This document shows, piece after piece, positions 61,214 to 64,000 of a DNA stretch of 64,000 nt (position 1 is the first letter of the stretch; each line of letters opens with the position of its first letter). The DNA lies in contig DXML01000009.1 of NCBI GenBank assembly GCA_019414205.1, positions 124,001 to 188,000 of the forward strand, in the 5' to 3' direction. A model generated the notes under the pieces. That model did not search any database and had not been told where the DNA came from. It saw only the letters and a list, made by a program, of their open reading frames with translations. The stretch comes from Collinsella sp. Its GTDB lineage: Bacteria > Actinomycetota > Coriobacteriia > Coriobacteriales > Coriobacteriaceae. The translations under genes and the position numbers were made by a program.

Positions 61214-61251
61214 GATGTAACATATAAAAAGACGTTATATACGTATTAGTC
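61214..61251. promoter_or_regulatory. TATAACG(A/T)C motif site C
   Basis: ACATATAAAAAGACGTTATATACG upstream of the second GntR gene; the reverse strand contains TATATAACGTC. Fits autoregulation by this GntR protein. Confidence 0.55.
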
Positions 61252-61281
61252 TTTTCGCTATTTTGATAAGAGTGATCAGAT

Positions 61282-62001
61282 ATGCCCGCACCCAAAAATG
61301 CACCGCTTTACCAGCAGATTTATGACGAGATCAAGGATGCAATCGAGAAAGGGGTTTATGCACCCAAGGAGCGCATTCCGTCCGAGCTTGAGCTTGCCGA
61401 ACAGTACGAGGTGAGCCGTATTACGGTGCGCCGTGCCGTCGAGGAACTGTGTTCCGACGGCTATCTGGTTAAGCAGCAGGGCCGCGGCACCTTTGTCTCC
61501 ACGCCGCACATCAACCGCCAGTTCCACGCCTCGACGCTGCAGACGTTCACCGAGCTTTGCGCCGATAACGGCATGAAGGCGGGCGCGCATGTGATCAATC
61601 GCCAGATTGTGCCGGCGCGCCAAAACGAGATGGAATTCTTTGGCCTGCAGAAGGATGCGCTGCTGCTGCATATCAAACGCGTGCGTACGGCCGATGGTGA
61701 GCCCATCTTTGAGGAAAACGTCTTTGTGCCGTTTGACGCCTACCGTGAGCTGTTGACGGCCGATCTTGAGGACAAGTCGATTTTTGCCGAGGTCGAGCGT
61801 GTTGGCGGAACCCCGATTGTCTCGGTTGGCTACCGCACGGTCGAGGCCGTTCGCGCGAATGCCGAGCAGGCCGCCGAGTTGGGCATTGCCCCGCACGATC
61901 CGCTGCTCAACCTGCGCGCCGGCTTTATCGGCCCCAATGGCGAGCCGGTCCTGATGGGTAAGCAGTACTACGTGGGTAGCCGTTACGTCATGGTGATGTA
62001 A
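61282..62001 (+). CDS. GntR/HutC-type regulator 2 (UTRA domain)
   Basis: 239 residues. Winged helix (YQQIYDEIKDAIEKGVYAP, SELELAEQYEVSRITVRRAVEEL, QGRGTFVST) and UTRA domain (LLLHIKRVRTADGEPIFEE ... LLNLRAGFIGPNGEPVLMG). Candidate repressor of the PTS operon at 55250 and of itself through the TATAACG(A/T)C sites; sugar-phosphate ligand expected. Weak RBS before ATG 61282. Followed by a hairpin at 62002. Confidence 0.9.
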   Translation: MPAPKNAPLYQQIYDEIKDAIEKGVYAPKERIPSELELAEQYEVSRITVRRAVEELCSDGYLVKQQGRGTFVSTPHINRQFHASTLQTFTELCADNGMKAGAHVINRQIVPARQNEMEFFGLQKDALLLHIKRVRTADGEPIFEENVFVPFDAYRELLTADLEDKSIFAEVERVGGTPIVSVGYRTVEAVRANAEQAAELGIAPHDPLLNLRAGFIGPNGEPVLMGKQYYVGSRYVMVM

Positions 62002-62029
62002 GTTACGCGGTTTTACCAAACCGCGTAAC
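62002..62029 (+). terminator. Hairpin after GntR 2
   Basis: GTTACGCGGTTT (62002-62013) and AAACCGCGTAAC (62018-62029), loop TACC. A second hairpin TCCGCCGTTC/GAACGGCGGA lies at 62052-62075. Confidence 0.65.
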
Positions 62030-62232
62030 GGGCCGATGCTGCGCCCTTGGTTCCGCCGTTCTAACGAACGGCGGACCGGTCGACGCTGCAAACGCCTCTA
62101 AGCGGCAATCTGACGTTCAATCGTCGGTCGCGTACCGAAGTACGCTTCCCTCCTCTTTCACGTCACCTTGCTCGCTTGGGGGCGTTTTCGCTGACTTATG
62201 CCCAACTGGCGATGTTTCCGCGCTTATCAAGA

Positions 62233-62288
62233 TAGTCATTGGGGACGTTCTTAAACGACTAGTCATTCAAGAACGTCCCCAATGACTA
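62233..62288. repeat. GGGGAC-type REP-like palindrome 5
   Basis: TAGTCATTGGGGACGTTCTT (62233-62252) is the perfect reverse complement of 62269-62288, with AACGACTAGTCATTC between. The same left half occurs at about 8394-8420. Confidence 0.85.
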
Positions 62289-62341
62289 CCCGCAGAATGA
62301 GCGTGGCCGGCAACCGTGGGGCACCGGTCCGCGTGGCGGCG

Positions 62342-62347
62342 TATAAT
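62342..62347 (+). promoter_or_regulatory. -10 element of recQ
   Basis: TATAAT preceded by GGCGG, 32 bp before ATG 62379; no clear -35. Confidence 0.45.
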
Positions 62348-62378
62348 CGGCGGCAGATGACTTGGACGTTAGGAAACC

Positions 62379-64000
62379 ATGACCGATAGCATGCAGCAGA
62401 TGGCGCTCGACACGCTCGGCGCCTATTTTGGCTACACCTCGTTTCGCCCGGGGCAGGACCGCATGGTCGATGCGATCCTTGCCGGTCGCGATGCGCTGGG
62501 CGTTATGCCCACAGGCGCCGGCAAGTCCATTTGCTACCAGGTGCCCGCGCTCATGCTGCCCGGCATTACCTTTGTGGTGAGTCCGCTGCTGTCGCTTATG
62601 GAGGACCAGACCCGCGCGCTGCTCGCGGCGGGTGCGCGCCCCAGTTATCTCAACTCCAGCCTTACTCCGGCCCAGCAAAACACCGTGCTCAAGCGGGCGC
62701 GCGAGGGCCGCTACCAACTTATGTACGTGGCGCCCGAGCGCCTGCTCGAGCCGCGCTTTTTAGGCTTTGCGCAGGAGGCCGCGGCGGACGGCGGCATTGG
62801 CGTGCCGCTCGTGGCCATTGACGAGGCCCACTGCGTGAGCCAATGGGGCCAGGATTACCGCCCCGCCTACCTGCAGATTCGTGAGTTCATCGATTCCCTG
62901 CCGCAGCGCCCCATCGTGGCGGCCTTTACCGCTACGGCGACTGAGCGTGTGCGCGCGGACATTCAGCAGATGCTCGGCCTGCAAAATCCCGCGACGGTGG
63001 TGACGGGCTTCGATCGCAAGAACCTCTACTTTGGCTGCGAGGAGATGGGCGACAAGGCCAAGGCCGCGTGGGTGCGCGACTATGTGATCGCGCATTCGAG
63101 TGAGAGCGGCATCGTATATTGCTCGACCCGCAAGACCGTCGATGCACTCGCCGGCGAGCTTGCCGAGGCGCTGGGCCCCAGCGGCATTCGCGTTGGCCGC
63201 TACCATGCCGGCATGGGCAACGACGCCCGTCGTCAGAGCCAGCGCGCCTTTATCGACGACGATATTCAGGTGATGGTTGCCACCAACGCCTTTGGCATGG
63301 GCATCGACAAGCCCAACGTGCGCTACGTCATCCATAACAACGTGCCCGAGAGCATCGAGGCCTACTATCAGGAGGCGGGTCGCGCCGGCCGCGATGGCGA
63401 CCCGGCCAGCTGCCACTTGCTGTGGAACGGCAACGATTTTCGGATGCGCCGCTTTTTAATCGACCGCGGCGATGCGGCCGACGAGGCGCTCGACGACGAG
63501 CAACGCGCGTGGGCGCTCCAAAATCGATATCGTCTGCTCAGCCAGATGGAGGGCTACTGCAATACCACCGGCTGCCTGCGCGAATATATGCTGCGCTACT
63601 TTGGCGACGAGGCCGCGGCCGAGCATGCTGCTGCGGCTGGTGCGGGCGCCACCGCCACGGACGACGCCGAGGGCTGCGGCAACTGCAGCAATTGCCTCAC
63701 GCAGTTCGAGGTCGAGGACGTCACCGATATGGCCCGCGCTGCCGTGCGCTATGTGGCCACGCGACCCATGCGCTTTGGCAAGTCGCTGATCGCTGATGTG
63801 CTCCACGGCGGCAACACCGAGCGCATTCGCCAGATGCATCTGGACGAGGACCGCGGCTACGGTGAGCTGTCGAGCGAATCGGTCGGGCGCATCAAGGACA
63901 TCATCGGCCAGCTGTGCGGCCGCGGTTATTTGGCAACCTCGCAGGGGCAGTACCCGGTCGTGGGACTGGGTCCGCGTGCCGGCGAGGTCGAGGATGAGGC
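62379..64000 (+). CDS. recQ: ATP-dependent DNA helicase RecQ, 3' end outside window
   Basis: About 540 residues are visible and the frame is still open at the window end. SF2 helicase motifs: Q-motif region FGYTSFRPGQDRMV, Walker A GVMPTGAGKSICYQ, Walker B LVAIDEAHCVSQWG, motif III AFTATAT, motif IV IVYCSTRKTV, motif V VATNAFGMGIDKPNVRYVIH, motif VI YYQEAGRAGRDG. The RecQ-Ct zinc-binding cysteines are seen as CNTTGC and CGNCSNC. A 3'-5' DNA helicase for recombination and replication fork repair. AGGAAACC before ATG 62379. Confidence 0.95.
   Translation, partial: MTDSMQQMALDTLGAYFGYTSFRPGQDRMVDAILAGRDALGVMPTGAGKSICYQVPALMLPGITFVVSPLLSLMEDQTRALLAAGARPSYLNSSLTPAQQNTVLKRAREGRYQLMYVAPERLLEPRFLGFAQEAAADGGIGVPLVAIDEAHCVSQWGQDYRPAYLQIREFIDSLPQRPIVAAFTATATERVRADIQQMLGLQNPATVVTGFDRKNLYFGCEEMGDKAKAAWVRDYVIAHSSESGIVYCSTRKTVDALAGELAEALGPSGIRVGRYHAGMGNDARRQSQRAFIDDDIQVMVATNAFGMGIDKPNVRYVIHNNVPESIEAYYQEAGRAGRDGDPASCHLLWNGNDFRMRRFLIDRGDAADEALDDEQRAWALQNRYRLLSQMEGYCNTTGCLREYMLRYFGDEAAAEHAAAAGAGATATDDAEGCGNCSNCLTQFEVEDVTDMARAAVRYVATRPMRFGKSLIADVLHGGNTERIRQMHLDEDRGYGELSSESVGRIKDIIGQLCGRGYLATSQGQYPVVGLGPRAGEVEDE

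Overview
The window is about 62-65% G+C over most of its length, with dense, mostly plus-strand genes. Gene content points to a strict or near-strict anaerobe of the gut: pyruvate:ferredoxin oxidoreductase, rubrerythrin, carbamate kinase, and three PTS-type sugar transport and regulation loci. Codon use (strong C/G third positions), spacing and gene set best fit a Coriobacteriia member such as Collinsella. This assignment is an inference; no rRNA is present.

Layout. 1-4.8 kb: 3' part of an FHA protein and the large nifJ/PFOR. 5-6.6 kb: a lower-GC AAA/DUF4143 ATPase behind a block of unusual inverted repeats. 7.2-14.2 kb: carbamate kinase, then a cellobiose-type PTS operon (PRD regulator, IIA, IIB, IIC, 6-phospho-beta-glucosidase). 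14.6-18.9 kb: a membrane-anchored C39-like protein, an APC permease and an amidohydrolase. 18.9-27.0 kb: two LytS/LytTR two-component systems around a zinc phospholipase-like protein, a UMF1 transporter and a glycosyltransferase. 27.1-33.5 kb: phosphoesterase, tRNA-Asp, Rrf2 regulator, a MutY-like glycosylase without the Fe-S cysteines, rubrerythrin, small membrane proteins, and a nucleotidyltransferase/HTH pair that looks like a toxin-antitoxin module. 33.5-41.4 kb: rmuC, ABC exporter, nth, mfd.

41.5-48.8 kb is an A+T-rich 7.2-kb integrative element. It carries a tyrosine integrase, a serine resolvase, an RHH protein, an 850-residue putative primase-helicase, a lipocalin-like membrane protein and a frameshifted gene. 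It is inserted at the first codons of a PAP2 phosphatase gene. A 25-bp direct repeat at both ends marks the attachment sites. The element supplies a new ribosome-binding site and a TTG start, so the phosphatase stays readable.

49.6-64 kb: threonine aldolase-like enzyme, GNAT, then a sugar-amine island. The island has a GntR regulator, two FrlB/GlmS-type SIS deglycase-like proteins, a DMT exporter, a mannose-family PTS (fused IIAB, IIC, IID), a HAD phosphatase, a YitT protein and a second GntR regulator. Most of it lies between two 222-bp direct repeats. The gene set resembles fructoselysine/glucoselysine (Amadori product) pathways. A shared TATAACG(A/T)C motif precedes three of its transcription units. 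The window ends inside recQ.

The intergenic regions are rich in repeated hairpins of several families (GGGGAC-type REP-like units, a 39-bp-arm palindrome, triple tandem hairpins, paired cassettes). These are described separately.
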